Assembly: GCF_000764025.1 (NCBI RefSeq)
Contig: NZ_KN234756.1
Coordinates: 1 to 64,000, forward strand
Direction of reading: 5' to 3'
DNA: 64,000 nt
Source of the DNA: Pseudohaliea rubra DSM 19751
Lineage (GTDB): Bacteria; Pseudomonadota; Gammaproteobacteria; Pseudomonadales; Halieaceae
Below are positions 53,580 to 62,365 of the stretch, one piece after another. The translations under genes were made by a program, and so were the position numbers. Within the stretch, counting starts at the first letter, position 1; every line of letters begins with the position of its first letter. A model generated the notes under the pieces. It saw nothing but the letters and a program-made list of their open reading frames with translations. It had not been told where the DNA came from and ran no database searches.

Positions 53580-53690
53580 GGCCCGCGGCCCGGAGAACGC
53601 CTGCGGGACCGTGCGAGGCAGGACGCCGAGCCCGAGCCGCCATGGATGGCGAACCGGCGTGTCCCGCAGGCGTTCTCCGGGACGCGGGCC
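53580..53690. repeat. Composite inverted repeat element 2
   Basis: Two 30-nt arms (53580-53609 and 53661-53690) pair with one mismatch around a 51-nt loop. The loop resembles the reverse complement of the loop of element 1 (shared CCCGAGC and GCCATGGATGGCG), so this is a related copy in the opposite orientation. The outer arm sequences differ between the elements, but pairing is kept in both. Confidence 0.85.
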
Positions 53691-53768
53691 GTGCTACGGG
53701 CACCCGGGTCGCCGGCATGTCTCAAGTCCTCAGGATTCAGGCCGCCGCCAATGAATGCGGCGTTGTCA

Positions 53769-55187
53769 TTACAGGTCGAAGATCTTGCCCGGATTCATGA
53801 TGCCGTCCGGATCGAAGACGCGCTTGATGCCGCGCATGAGCTCGATTTCCGTCTCGGAGCGGCTGTAGCTCAGGTACTCCTTCTTGAGCAGGCCGACGCC
53901 GTGTTCGGCGGAAACACTGCCGCCATGGCGCTGGACAATCTCGAAGACCCAGCGGCTGACCTCGCCGCAGCGGGCCTGGAACTCGTCCATGGGCAGCTCG
54001 TCGGGCTTGAGTACGTTGAGGTGGACATTGCCGTCACCGATATGGCCGAACCAGATGATCTGGAAATCCGGATAATGCTCGGAAACCACGGCGTCGACCT
54101 CGGCGAGGAAGCCGGGCACATCGGAGACCCGGGTGGAGATATCATTCTTGTAGGGCGTCCAGCGCGAAATCGTTTCGGAGATATCCTCGCGCAGGCGCCA
54201 GAGAGACTGCGCCTGAGCCACGCTCTGGCTGACGCAGCCATCGAGGACCCAGCCCTGCTCCACCGTCTCCTCAAAGACGGCCATGGCGGCCTCCAGCGCC
54301 GCTTCGTCGGGCTGGGCAAACTCGAGGAGAGCGTAGAAAGGTGCCGCCGTGTCAAAGGGGCGCTGCAGCTCCTGGTGTTCCACAACCCGGGCCAACGCCT
54401 CCTCGGAAAAAAACTCGAAAGCGTGAAGCTCAAGCCGGCCGCGGGCGCAGTGAAGCACGTCCATGATCGCACCCAGGTCCGGCACACCGAGAACCATAAC
54501 GGCCAGATCGCCGGGCGGGTCGGCAAGGGAGACGGTGACCTCGACAATGACCCCGAGGGTGCCTTCAGAGCCGATGACGAGGTGGCGCAGATCATAGCCC
54601 GCATTGTTCTTGATGAGGCCGCGGTTCAGATCCAGCAGCTCGCCGGTGCCCGTGACCAGCTTGACGCCGACGACCCAGTCTCGGGTCATGCCGTGGCGGA
54701 TGACCTTGATGCCGCCGGCGTTGGTGGCGACATTGCCGCCGACCTGGCTGGAGCCCGCGGAAGCGAAGTCCACCGGGTAGAAAAGACCCTTCGCTTCAGC
54801 ATAGGCCTGCAGCTCGGCAGTGACGACGCCCGCGCCGCAGCGAACGGTGCGGTCCACGGGGGAAAAGTCGTCGATGCCGTTGAGGCGGTCGAGAACCAGA
54901 ACCAGCTCCCCTCGGGCGGCGACGGCGCCGGCGGAGAGGCCGGTGCGGCCGCCGCTGGGCACGATGGCGAGACCCGCGCGGCGCGCGTAGCGGACCACGC
55001 TCTGGACCTCGGCGATGCTGCCCGGGAGCACCACCGCGCAGGGAGCCGGGACGTGGGCACGGGTCCAGTCGCGGCCGTACTGCTCGGCCCCGGCGGGGCC
55101 ATCGAGCACGCGATCGGCGCCGACAATTGCGGCGAGCGCCGATAGCTGTTCCTCTGCCAACGCGGTCACGTCCCCCACCCTTGTCAC
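53769..55187 (-). CDS. FAD-linked D-2-hydroxyacid dehydrogenase (D-2-hydroxyglutarate dehydrogenase-like)
   Basis: This 472-residue flavoprotein has an N-terminal FAD-binding domain of the vanillyl-alcohol oxidase type (VVRYARRAGLAIVPSGGRTG, then FASAGSSQVGGNVATNAGGI). The C-terminal FAD-oxidase domain includes GHIGDGNVHLN and EHGVGLLKKEYL. It belongs to the GlcD/D-lactate/D-2-hydroxyglutarate dehydrogenase group. Its position divergent from serA favours D-2-hydroxyglutarate, which SerA makes as a side product of 2-oxoglutarate. Starts with GTG at 55187. GlcD is not excluded, but glcE and glcF are absent. Confidence 0.8.
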   Translation of the reverse strand: MTRVGDVTALAEEQLSALAAIVGADRVLDGPAGAEQYGRDWTRAHVPAPCAVVLPGSIAEVQSVVRYARRAGLAIVPSGGRTGLSAGAVAARGELVLVLDRLNGIDDFSPVDRTVRCGAGVVTAELQAYAEAKGLFYPVDFASAGSSQVGGNVATNAGGIKVIRHGMTRDWVVGVKLVTGTGELLDLNRGLIKNNAGYDLRHLVIGSEGTLGVIVEVTVSLADPPGDLAVMVLGVPDLGAIMDVLHCARGRLELHAFEFFSEEALARVVEHQELQRPFDTAAPFYALLEFAQPDEAALEAAMAVFEETVEQGWVLDGCVSQSVAQAQSLWRLREDISETISRWTPYKNDISTRVSDVPGFLAEVDAVVSEHYPDFQIIWFGHIGDGNVHLNVLKPDELPMDEFQARCGEVSRWVFEIVQRHGGSVSAEHGVGLLKKEYLSYSRSETEIELMRGIKRVFDPDGIMNPGKIFDL

Positions 55188-55278
55188 TGCCTATAGCCGA
55201 AAGGCGCGTATGCTATCATGTCGGGCTTCGCCCGCCAGCGGCGGCATCATCACTTATCTCGTCAGGACGCCAGACATC
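55188..55278. promoter_or_regulatory. Divergent promoter region of serA and the flavoprotein gene
   Basis: For serA an extended -10 (TG-C-TATCAT, 55211-55219) is visible, followed by a small hairpin CGGGC-TTC-GCCCG (55222-55234) near the likely transcript start. Confidence 0.55.
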
Positions 55279-56508
55279 ATGGGCAGTACCTCGCTGCAGA
55301 AGCGCAAGATCAAGTTTCTTTTGCTGGAGGGCGTCCATCCCTCCGCAGTCGAGGCCCTCAATGCGGCCGGCTACAACAACATCGAGCAGCACCCCAAGGC
55401 TCTGCCCCCGGAAGAGCTGAAGACGGCGATTGCCGATGCGCACTTTGTCGGCATCCGCTCACGCACCCAGCTGACCGACGAGATCTTTGAGCACGCGCGC
55501 AAGCTGGTGGCTGTGGGCTGTTTCTGCATCGGCACCAACCAGGTTGACCTGCCTGCCGCCACGCGCCGGGGCATTCCGGTCTTCAACGCGCCCTTCTCCA
55601 ACACACGCAGCGTTGCCGAGCTGGTCATCGCCGAGGCGATCCTGCTCCTGCGCGGTATCCCGGCCAAGAACGCCGCCGCCCACCGGGGCGCCTGGCTCAA
55701 GAGCGCCGCAAACAGCTACGAGATCCGCGGCAAGCGCCTGGGCATCGTCGGCTACGGCAACATCGGCATGCAGCTCGGCGTCATCGCCGAGGGTCTCGGC
55801 ATGCGGGTCCAGTTCTACGATGTGGTCAACAAGCTGCCCCTGGGCAACGCGCGGCAGCTCGGCACTCTCGATGCCCTGCTGGCCAGCTCCGACGTCGTCT
55901 CCCTGCACGTGCCGGAGACCCCGTCCACGGCCAACATGCTGAGCGCGGCCCGGCTCGACCAGATGCCCGCCGGCAGTATCCTTATCAACGCCTCCCGGGG
56001 GACCGTGGTCGACATCGACGCGCTCGCCGAACGGCTCGCCAGCGGGCACCTTGCCGGGGCGGCGATCGATGTCTTCCCGGTGGAGCCGCGCTCTAACGAC
56101 GACGAATTCGTTTCGCCGCTGCGCGCCTTCGACCAGGCGATCCTCACGCCTCATATCGGAGGCAGCACCATGGAGGCTCAGGAGAACATCGGCATGGAGG
56201 TGGCGGAGAAGCTCTCACGCTACAGCGACAACGGCACCACAACGTCGTCGGTGAACTTCCCGGAGGTGGCGCTGCCGGAGCACGCCGGCTCTCACCGCCT
56301 GCTGCATATCCACCGCAACGTCCCCGGTGTCATGGGCGCCATCAACCAGGTATTTTCGGATACCGGGGTGAACGTCTCTGCCCAGTTTCTGCAGACCAAC
56401 GACGCTATCGGCTACGTGGTCATCGATGTCGATGCGGAGTACTCCGACGTGGCGCTCCGGGCCCTGGCCGACATCGACGCCACCATCCGCAGCCGGGTGC
56501 TGTTCTGA
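55279..56508 (+). CDS. serA: D-3-phosphoglycerate dehydrogenase
   Basis: This 409-residue enzyme starts serine synthesis by oxidising 3-phosphoglycerate. The NAD motif is GIVGYGNIGMQLG, the arginine lies in INASRGTVVDIDAL, and the catalytic histidine in LTPHIGGSTMEAQENIG. A C-terminal ACT domain (RLLHIHRNVPGVMGAINQVF) binds the inhibitor serine. Size and layout equal the E. coli enzyme. ATG at 55279 gives the family start. Its stop overlaps the next gene (TGATG). Confidence 0.96.
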   Translation: MGSTSLQKRKIKFLLLEGVHPSAVEALNAAGYNNIEQHPKALPPEELKTAIADAHFVGIRSRTQLTDEIFEHARKLVAVGCFCIGTNQVDLPAATRRGIPVFNAPFSNTRSVAELVIAEAILLLRGIPAKNAAAHRGAWLKSAANSYEIRGKRLGIVGYGNIGMQLGVIAEGLGMRVQFYDVVNKLPLGNARQLGTLDALLASSDVVSLHVPETPSTANMLSAARLDQMPAGSILINASRGTVVDIDALAERLASGHLAGAAIDVFPVEPRSNDDEFVSPLRAFDQAILTPHIGGSTMEAQENIGMEVAEKLSRYSDNGTTTSSVNFPEVALPEHAGSHRLLHIHRNVPGVMGAINQVFSDTGVNVSAQFLQTNDAIGYVVIDVDAEYSDVALRALADIDATIRSRVLF

Positions 56509-56963
56509 TGCGCCGCCGGCTTGCTGCTCTGTTGCTGGCCGTCAGCTGCACGGGCTTCGCCCACGCCGAGGACTTCCCCGGGATCGAGCAGCTCATGAGT
56601 GCCGAGGAGTTCGAGGCGGCCGGGCTCGACAAGCTGAGCGATGCCGAGCGTGACGCTCTAGACAACTGGCTCCTGCGCTACACCGCCAGAGATGCGGAAA
56701 CGCTCCGCAGCACCAGCGAAGACGTCCGGGAAGCGGAGCAAGAGGCCCGCATCGAAGCCCGGGTGAGGACACCGTTCCGGGGCTGGAATGGCAACACGCT
56801 GTTCTACCTTGAAAACGGCCAGGTGTGGCAACAACGTCTCGAGGGACGCTTCGCTTATGAGGGCGGTGATCGGGAAGTTATTCTGGACAAGAACTTCTTC
56901 GGTTTCTGGCGCCTTACCCATGTCGCCACCGGACGCAAGGTGGGTGTCAAGCGCATTCGCTGA
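56508..56963 (+). CDS. Small exported protein, function unknown
   Basis: This 151-residue protein has a signal peptide (LAALLLAVSCTGFAHAED). An acidic helical region with IEQLMSAEEFEAAGLDKLSD (EF-hand-like spacing is not convincing) and a C-terminal beta-rich half (TPFRGWNGNTLFYLENGQVW) follow. The start overlaps the serA stop, so it is co-translated with serA although no metabolic link is evident. Similar small proteins are common as unannotated genes in marine gammaproteobacteria; I recognise no named domain. Confidence 0.7.
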   Translation: MRRRLAALLLAVSCTGFAHAEDFPGIEQLMSAEEFEAAGLDKLSDAERDALDNWLLRYTARDAETLRSTSEDVREAEQEARIEARVRTPFRGWNGNTLFYLENGQVWQQRLEGRFAYEGGDREVILDKNFFGFWRLTHVATGRKVGVKRIR

Positions 56964-57189
56964 TGCGCGCACCCAGCCAAACCCTAATGTTGCCTACGCA
57001 CACATCTCAATAGCCTTCCCTAAACGATTGAAAGTATTGCTTTAGCAAGTTCCATGAAAATTCCGTGAATTTGTCTCAAAACCCTGCAATCTCTACGGGT
57101 TATGGCCCCTCGCGCGTGTAAAGTTGGCCCCACTGCGGCACGGCCCGCAACACACAACGTATATATTCTTGAGAATACAGGGGTAAAAA
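56964..57189 (+). promoter_or_regulatory. AT-rich leader of the second TonB receptor
   Basis: This 226-nt gap is clearly more AT-rich than its surroundings and holds no gene. A dyad TATTCT-TG-AGAATA (57164-57177) lies 12 nt before the TTG start, next to the AGGGG ribosome site; a bound protein there could block translation or transcription. Confidence 0.45.
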
Positions 57190-60033
57190 TTGTTCAAAAA
57201 ACACAGTCTGACAGCGGCAGTTTCGGCCGCCCTCGGTGTCAGCGCCGTCATCGGCATGCCCGGAACGGTACTGGCTCAGCAAGAGCAACTCATGGAAGAG
57301 GTTATCGTCACCGGCTCGCGAATCACGAGGGGCCCGGAAACGATCTCCAACATGTCCATGACCTCTGGCGAAGACATTGAGCGGCTCGGCACCTACAGCA
57401 CCCTCGATGCACTTCAGCGCATGCCCGCCGTGACCAATAGCGGCGGCGCCACCAACCGTAACAACTCCAACGGTGGCCGCGGCGCGAACTTTGTCGAGAT
57501 CCACAATCTGGGGTCGGAGAGAACCCTGGTCCTCATGGATGGTCGGCGCGCCGTGAGCACGATCCGTGATTCCAGTGGCCTGGGCGTGGACCTGCAGTCC
57601 TTCCCGGTGAACATGATCGAGCGCGTCGAAGTGCTCGCTGACGGTGCCTCCACGATCTATGGCTCGGATGCCGTGGCGGGTGTGGTCAACGTCATCCTGA
57701 AAGACGATTTTGAAGGCTTCGAGTTCACCGCAGGCACCGGCAGCCCCGAAGATGCGGGCGGTGAGTCGCAGAACGTCGGCTTCCTGCTGGGCAGCGGCAG
57801 CGCCCGGAGCCACTTCGTGCTGTCCGGTACCTACACCGAGACGGAGAATGTCGACTTCCAGGATCGGGAGTGGTCGCAGATTCCGCTGCTCGGTCAGAGC
57901 GATGATGGTTCAGGCAGTATCCTGAACCTGATCGGAAGCGGTATTCCGCCTGAAGGCCGCGTGCCGGCCGCAGGGATTATTTTCAAGGAAGATCCGGTCA
58001 CCGGCGCCAGCTTCCAGCCCTACGATACGTTCGGCTTCAGCGGCCTGAACGGTTCGGCCGGCGACGGCAGCATCCAGTCTATTCTGGACACGGGGCATCG
58101 TTTCAACTACAACGCCCCCGGCGGTGATGGCGTCAGCCTGATCAACCCCGCCAGGATCTTCAACCTGGCCGCCATCGGCGAGGTCGAACTCAACAACAGC
58201 TGGACGGCCTACTCGAACATCCTGGCCCAGCACCGGGAAGGGACGCTGAACTTCACGCCGCTGCCCGTCGCCGGCGCCGCGGGGCGCTTCACGGATCTCA
58301 TCCAGGTACCCATCGATCACCCGAACCTGCCCGCCGATGCCCGGGCAGAAATCCAGGGCGCGCTCGGGCCCGACGCTGAGAGCTTTCAGCTCTGGTACCG
58401 GGGTCTGGACCTGGGTAATCGCAAGTTCAAGTACGATGCGGATACGATGCAGGGCACCTTCGGATTCCGGGGTGAACTGGACATCGCGGGCAGTACCTGG
58501 GACGTGGACACCTGGGGCACCTGGGGTCAGTCACGCCTGACCGAGGTCACCTTCGGCCAGCTCAACGTGGGAGCCCTGCAGATCGCGTCAGATCCGGCGC
58601 GCTGTGCCGTCATCGACAACTGCCCGAAGAAGGCCAATGGCGATCCGCTCTTCGACCCCTTCGGTCGCAGCCCCAAGACGCAGGCGGAGAAAGACTTCAT
58701 CCTCTTCGAGGACCACGAGAAGACCGAGTATGAAATGTGGCACTTCGCCGCCACGATCAGCAACCCGTCGGTCGTGGATCTCCCTGCAGGGGGTCTCGGT
58801 ATCGCTGCGGGTGTCGAGTATCGTGAGGAGTCTGGCAGCGTGACCCCTTCCGGTATCGTTGGGGACGGCAACAGCGGCGGCAATTTCGCGGAGCCCACCG
58901 ATGGCGAGTATGACCTCTACGAGGTCTACGTGGAGAGTGAAATCCCGCTGATCTCCGGCGCTCCGTTCGCCGAAGAGGTGAGCGCTCAACTCGCCGCGCG
59001 CTTCTCCGATTACGGTGACTTCGATGAGACGACCTGGAAAGTCGGCGCCCGCTGGCAGCCGCTGCAGTCGCTGACTTTCCGTGGCCAGCTCTCCACCGGT
59101 TTCCGTGCGCCGAATGTGCTCGAGCTCTTCGGCGGCAACGCCGACGCGTTCACCGGGGTCACCGACCCCTGCAACTCGGAGAACCAGGCCGCGAACCCGA
59201 CCGTTGCAGCCAACTGTGCAGCGGAGGGTGTACCCTCCGACTTTGTTCAGCCGGCTGCACAGCTGAAGATCACCCAAGGCGGCAACCCGGATCTTCAGCC
59301 CGAGACCTCTGATAATATGTCCGTGGGCTTCGTGTTTACGCCCGAGGTATGGGGTTCCCCGAGCATCAGCCTCGACTACTACGATGTCGAAATCGATGAC
59401 GCAATCGGCACACCGGTGGAGAGCACCGTGATCAATACCTGCTACGAGAGCCAGGGGCTCTCGGCGCCGGAGTGCGATCGAATCGCCCGCGGCCCTGGCG
59501 GTGATGTCGTGCGCTTTGACCTGCTTCTGGAAAACCTGTCGACGATCGAAACGTCCGGTATCGATCTCAATTCCTCGTTCACCTGGAACACGGACTTCGG
59601 CATGGTCAGCGCCGACTGGCTGCTGATGTGGCTTGAGGACTACAAAGAGGTCAGTGCAACCGGCGTCGTCGAGGATCAGCGTGGCAAAGTAGCCTGTACC
59701 ACCTGTTCCTTCGCCGGCTACCCGGAGTACAAGTCGACACTGTCCCTGAGCCTCGCCCAGGACAGCTGGTCGACCTCCCTGGTCTGGCGTTACCTCGATG
59801 CGATGGACATCTCGGATGAAGTTGGTTTCGACAACGTCAATACTGAAGTCGACGAGATGAACTACTTCGATTTCTACGCCAGCTACAACTTCAGCGCCTT
59901 TGAAGTCTCAGTCGCCGTGGAAAACCTGACCGACGAACAGCCGCCCTTCGTGCCGGCGATTTCGACCAACACCAGTGCAATCTACGACTTCCTTGGTCGG
60001 TTCTACAGCGCACGGCTGGTATGGCGCATGTAA
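57190..60033 (+). CDS. Large TonB-dependent receptor
   Basis: This 947-residue outer-membrane receptor has a signal peptide (LTAAVSAALGVSAVIGMPGTVLAQ), a TonB-box/plug start (MEEVIVTGSRITRGPE) and plug motifs RTLVLMDGRRAV and VEVLADGASTIYGSDAVAGV. The long barrel ends in SARLVWRM. The size and motifs place it with the large oligosaccharide/peptide-type receptors common in marine bacteria. The start is TTG at 57190 after AGGGG; no ATG is available near the signal peptide. It is a single-gene transcript closed by a strong terminator. Confidence 0.92.
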   Translation: MFKKHSLTAAVSAALGVSAVIGMPGTVLAQQEQLMEEVIVTGSRITRGPETISNMSMTSGEDIERLGTYSTLDALQRMPAVTNSGGATNRNNSNGGRGANFVEIHNLGSERTLVLMDGRRAVSTIRDSSGLGVDLQSFPVNMIERVEVLADGASTIYGSDAVAGVVNVILKDDFEGFEFTAGTGSPEDAGGESQNVGFLLGSGSARSHFVLSGTYTETENVDFQDREWSQIPLLGQSDDGSGSILNLIGSGIPPEGRVPAAGIIFKEDPVTGASFQPYDTFGFSGLNGSAGDGSIQSILDTGHRFNYNAPGGDGVSLINPARIFNLAAIGEVELNNSWTAYSNILAQHREGTLNFTPLPVAGAAGRFTDLIQVPIDHPNLPADARAEIQGALGPDAESFQLWYRGLDLGNRKFKYDADTMQGTFGFRGELDIAGSTWDVDTWGTWGQSRLTEVTFGQLNVGALQIASDPARCAVIDNCPKKANGDPLFDPFGRSPKTQAEKDFILFEDHEKTEYEMWHFAATISNPSVVDLPAGGLGIAAGVEYREESGSVTPSGIVGDGNSGGNFAEPTDGEYDLYEVYVESEIPLISGAPFAEEVSAQLAARFSDYGDFDETTWKVGARWQPLQSLTFRGQLSTGFRAPNVLELFGGNADAFTGVTDPCNSENQAANPTVAANCAAEGVPSDFVQPAAQLKITQGGNPDLQPETSDNMSVGFVFTPEVWGSPSISLDYYDVEIDDAIGTPVESTVINTCYESQGLSAPECDRIARGPGGDVVRFDLLLENLSTIETSGIDLNSSFTWNTDFGMVSADWLLMWLEDYKEVSATGVVEDQRGKVACTTCSFAGYPEYKSTLSLSLAQDSWSTSLVWRYLDAMDISDEVGFDNVNTEVDEMNYFDFYASYNFSAFEVSVAVENLTDEQPPFVPAISTNTSAIYDFLGRFYSARLVWRM

Positions 60034-60059
60034 ATCATCGGCAGTCACCAGCGTTTGCG

Positions 60060-60086
60060 ACGGGCCCTTCGGGGCCCGTTTTTTTT
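60060..60086 (+). terminator. Rho-independent terminator of the second TonB receptor
   Basis: ACGGGCCC-TTCG-GGGCCCGT is a perfect 8-bp stem with a stable tetraloop, followed by eight Ts. Confidence 0.95.
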
Positions 60087-60133
60087 GTGCTTTCTTTTTG
60101 TGCTCGCGATGCGAAGGAGGCATGCTTTAGCCC

Positions 60134-61105
60134 ATGAACAGCAATGACGCACAGGCTTGGGCAGACGACTGGGAGCGGACCCGGCGCGCCGGCGTGGTGC
60201 CCGAAATCAGCGCCGGCGACCCGGCGCTACGGGACTACTGACTGGCCTTCTTCACCTCCTGCGCGCTCGCCGATGACGGGCACACCCGCCTCCTGGACCT
60301 CGGCTGCGGTCACGGCGCGGTCACCGCCCTCGCCGAGTCCGTCGCGCGCAACAACCTGCGCCACTTCCGCATCACCTACCTGGACATCAGCGATGCCGCG
60401 GTGGACCTGTTCAAGGCACAACACCCGGCCGTGGCCGCAGTCTGCGCCAGCGCCGACGACATTCCCCTGCCGGATGCGTTCTTCGACCACGTGGTCAGCC
60501 AGTTCGGCATCGAGTACGCGCCGGCGGCGGCCGACGAAGCGGCGCGCGTCCTGCGGCACGGCGGCAGCGTAGCCTTTCTCATGCACCTGAAGAACGGCGC
60601 CATCTGGGACGAGTGCCGGGCCAACCGCGATGCCCTGGGCGGCGTCCGCGACAGCGGCGCGCTGCCGGCCTTCATCCGCCTGGTGGAGGAGAGCCTCGCC
60701 CTGCGCGAGGGCCGGGGCAGCCGCGACGCCTTCGAGCAGGCGGACCGCGATCTCGCGCCCTGCGTGAAGGCCATGGAGGCCGTCCTCGAAGCGCACGGCA
60801 AGGCGATCGGCGGCGGGCTCGTGTTCCGGACCTACGCCGACATCGCCCACATGTACCGGAAGATGAACGCCTTCGAGCCCGCGGAGGTCATCGCCTGGGC
60901 AGAGAAGGTCGAGGCGGCCATGGCGGCCTGGCGGGAGCGCATGCAGTCCATGCTGGACGCCGTCCTCGACGAGACCGCCCTCGGCGCCTGGCGCGACCGA
61001 CTAACCGCCGGCGGTCTCAGCATGGACGAACCCGCCCGCCTGGCCCTGGGCGAACCGGCCAGGGACGGCGCCTGGATCCTGCGCGGGAAAAAGGTCAGTC
61101 GCTGA
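60134..61105 (+). pseudogene. Class I SAM-dependent methyltransferase with in-frame TGA at codon 36
   Basis: From the ATG at 60134 the frame reads 35 codons, meets TGA at 60239-60241, and continues unbroken to 61105. Motif I (LLDLGCGHGAV) lies just after the TGA (codons 53-63), and the acidic YLDISDAAVDLF and ADDIPLPDAFFDHVVSQFGIE follow, so both sides are needed for one methyltransferase of about 323 residues. The context RDY-stop-LAFF suggests TGG (Trp) changed to TGA. No ATG or clear ribosome site exists between the TGA and motif I; the first GTG is at 60401, beyond motif I. Sequencing error, pseudogene or read-through are all possible. Substrate unknown. Confidence 0.75.
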
Positions 61106-61147
61106 AGGAGGCCTTATCGACGACCCTCTTCCTATCCTACCAGAGCA

Positions 61148-62278
61148 CTAGCTCCCCGCGAGGAGATCGAGCTTGTCGCCGTAGCGCTGCTTGTCGCTGT
61201 CGCCGGCCAGCGCCTCGGCCTGGCGCAGGAACTTGCGCGCCAGCTCCGGCTGGCGGCGCTGGGTGAGGATCATCGCCATGAGGTGATGGAAGCGGTGGTC
61301 CTTTGCCTGGGTCCGCAGCGCCTTCTCGAGGTGCCGCTGCGCATTGAGCCAGGCCCCCGCCTCGTAGGACTGCTTCGCCCGGTAATACTGGTAGTAGGGA
61401 TTCTTCGAGCGCAGCCGGTCCACCTGCCGCGCGTAGTTGGCCGCCAGCTGGGGCAGGCCCTGCTCCCGGTAGAGCCGGGCGAGGTTGCTCATGGCCACCG
61501 GCTCGTGGTCCAGCTCGATGGCGTGCCGGAAGGCCGCCTCGGCGCGCGCGAGCTCGCCCTGGCGGCGGTAGAGGGTGCCGAGGTTGGTCCAGACGTGCCC
61601 GGCCCCGGGCTGGAGGGCCAGGGCCTCGCGGAAGTGCAGGAAGGCCCGGGCCGGGTCCTCGTGGGTCATGAAGTGCACGCCGAGGTTGCTGTGATAGCGC
61701 GACTCGCCGGCTTCGTCGCTGATCAGCCGCCGCGGGTAGGCGCGCAGGTAGTCACCGAGGTTGAAGTCCACCACCTGCTCGGCGCCCGGCAGGTCTACGA
61801 GGACGTTCACGTGCAGGTTGTAGAACCAGGCGTTGTCGCCCTCGGTCCAGGTGGGCGGCACCATGACCTCCTGGTAGCTGGCCCGCAGGCCCACTTCCCG
61901 TGCCAGGGCGAGGAAGAGATTGGTGAAGCTCATGCAGTTGCCGGCGCGGCGGTAGAACGCCTCGCTGGCGGGCAGGGTGAGCAGGTTATCGTATTCGAGC
62001 TCGAGGCCCCCGGCGAGGATGCCCTCGAGGATCAGGTCGACCTTGTGCGAATCGGACGCCCGCTCGGGCACACGCTCGGCGAGGAAGGCGCGCATGTCGT
62101 CGTTGACGGCGAGGAGCCCCGGATCCTCGGGGGCGTCCGCAGGGCCGACGCCGAACAGGCGGCCATCGAGCAGAGCGGCCGGGCCGGGCGGCGCCGCGGC
62201 GGCGAACTGCGCGGGCGGCTGCGAGGAGCAGCCGGCGAGGAGCAGCAGCAATAGCGCAAGCAGCCTGTAGCGGGACAT
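61148..62278 (-). CDS. Transglutaminase-like and TPR lipoprotein
   Basis: This 376-residue lipoprotein has the lipobox LLLAGC (Cys at 17). The first half is a transglutaminase-like domain with the cysteine in GNCMSFTNLFLALAREVG, histidine in NLHVNVLVDL and aspartate in VVDFNLG. The second half has TPR units (AFLHFREALALQPGAGHVWT, ARAEAAFRHAIELDHEPVAM and more). The ATG at 62278 follows AGGAGG. Such proteins are often called TPR domain proteins of unknown role; a peptidase-like activity is possible. Confidence 0.82.
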   Translation of the reverse strand: MSRYRLLALLLLLLAGCSSQPPAQFAAAAPPGPAALLDGRLFGVGPADAPEDPGLLAVNDDMRAFLAERVPERASDSHKVDLILEGILAGGLELEYDNLLTLPASEAFYRRAGNCMSFTNLFLALAREVGLRASYQEVMVPPTWTEGDNAWFYNLHVNVLVDLPGAEQVVDFNLGDYLRAYPRRLISDEAGESRYHSNLGVHFMTHEDPARAFLHFREALALQPGAGHVWTNLGTLYRRQGELARAEAAFRHAIELDHEPVAMSNLARLYREQGLPQLAANYARQVDRLRSKNPYYQYYRAKQSYEAGAWLNAQRHLEKALRTQAKDHRFHHLMAMILTQRRQPELARKFLRQAEALAGDSDKQRYGDKLDLLAGS

Positions 62279-62365
62279 GGCCAGCCTCCTGCCGGGGCAA
62301 TGCATCCCGGCATGTCATGAGGCAAGTGTAGCACCACGGACACCGCCGGTTCTTCGCCGGGTTCG

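Noticed and set aside
53405-53690. Hairpins after ilvA as ordinary Rho-independent terminators or a CRISPR array
   Set aside because: The stems are too long, lack T tracts, and there are only two copies without regular spacers.
51581-53725. 714-codon minus-strand frame across ilvA and the hairpin region
   Set aside because: It is antisense to ilvA and its remaining part only translates the inverted repeats (repeated PENACGT-like peptides).
60239-60241. TGA as a selenocysteine codon
   Set aside because: The surrounding residues suggest Trp, methyltransferases of this type are not known selenoproteins, and no convincing SECIS-like stem follows at the required distance.
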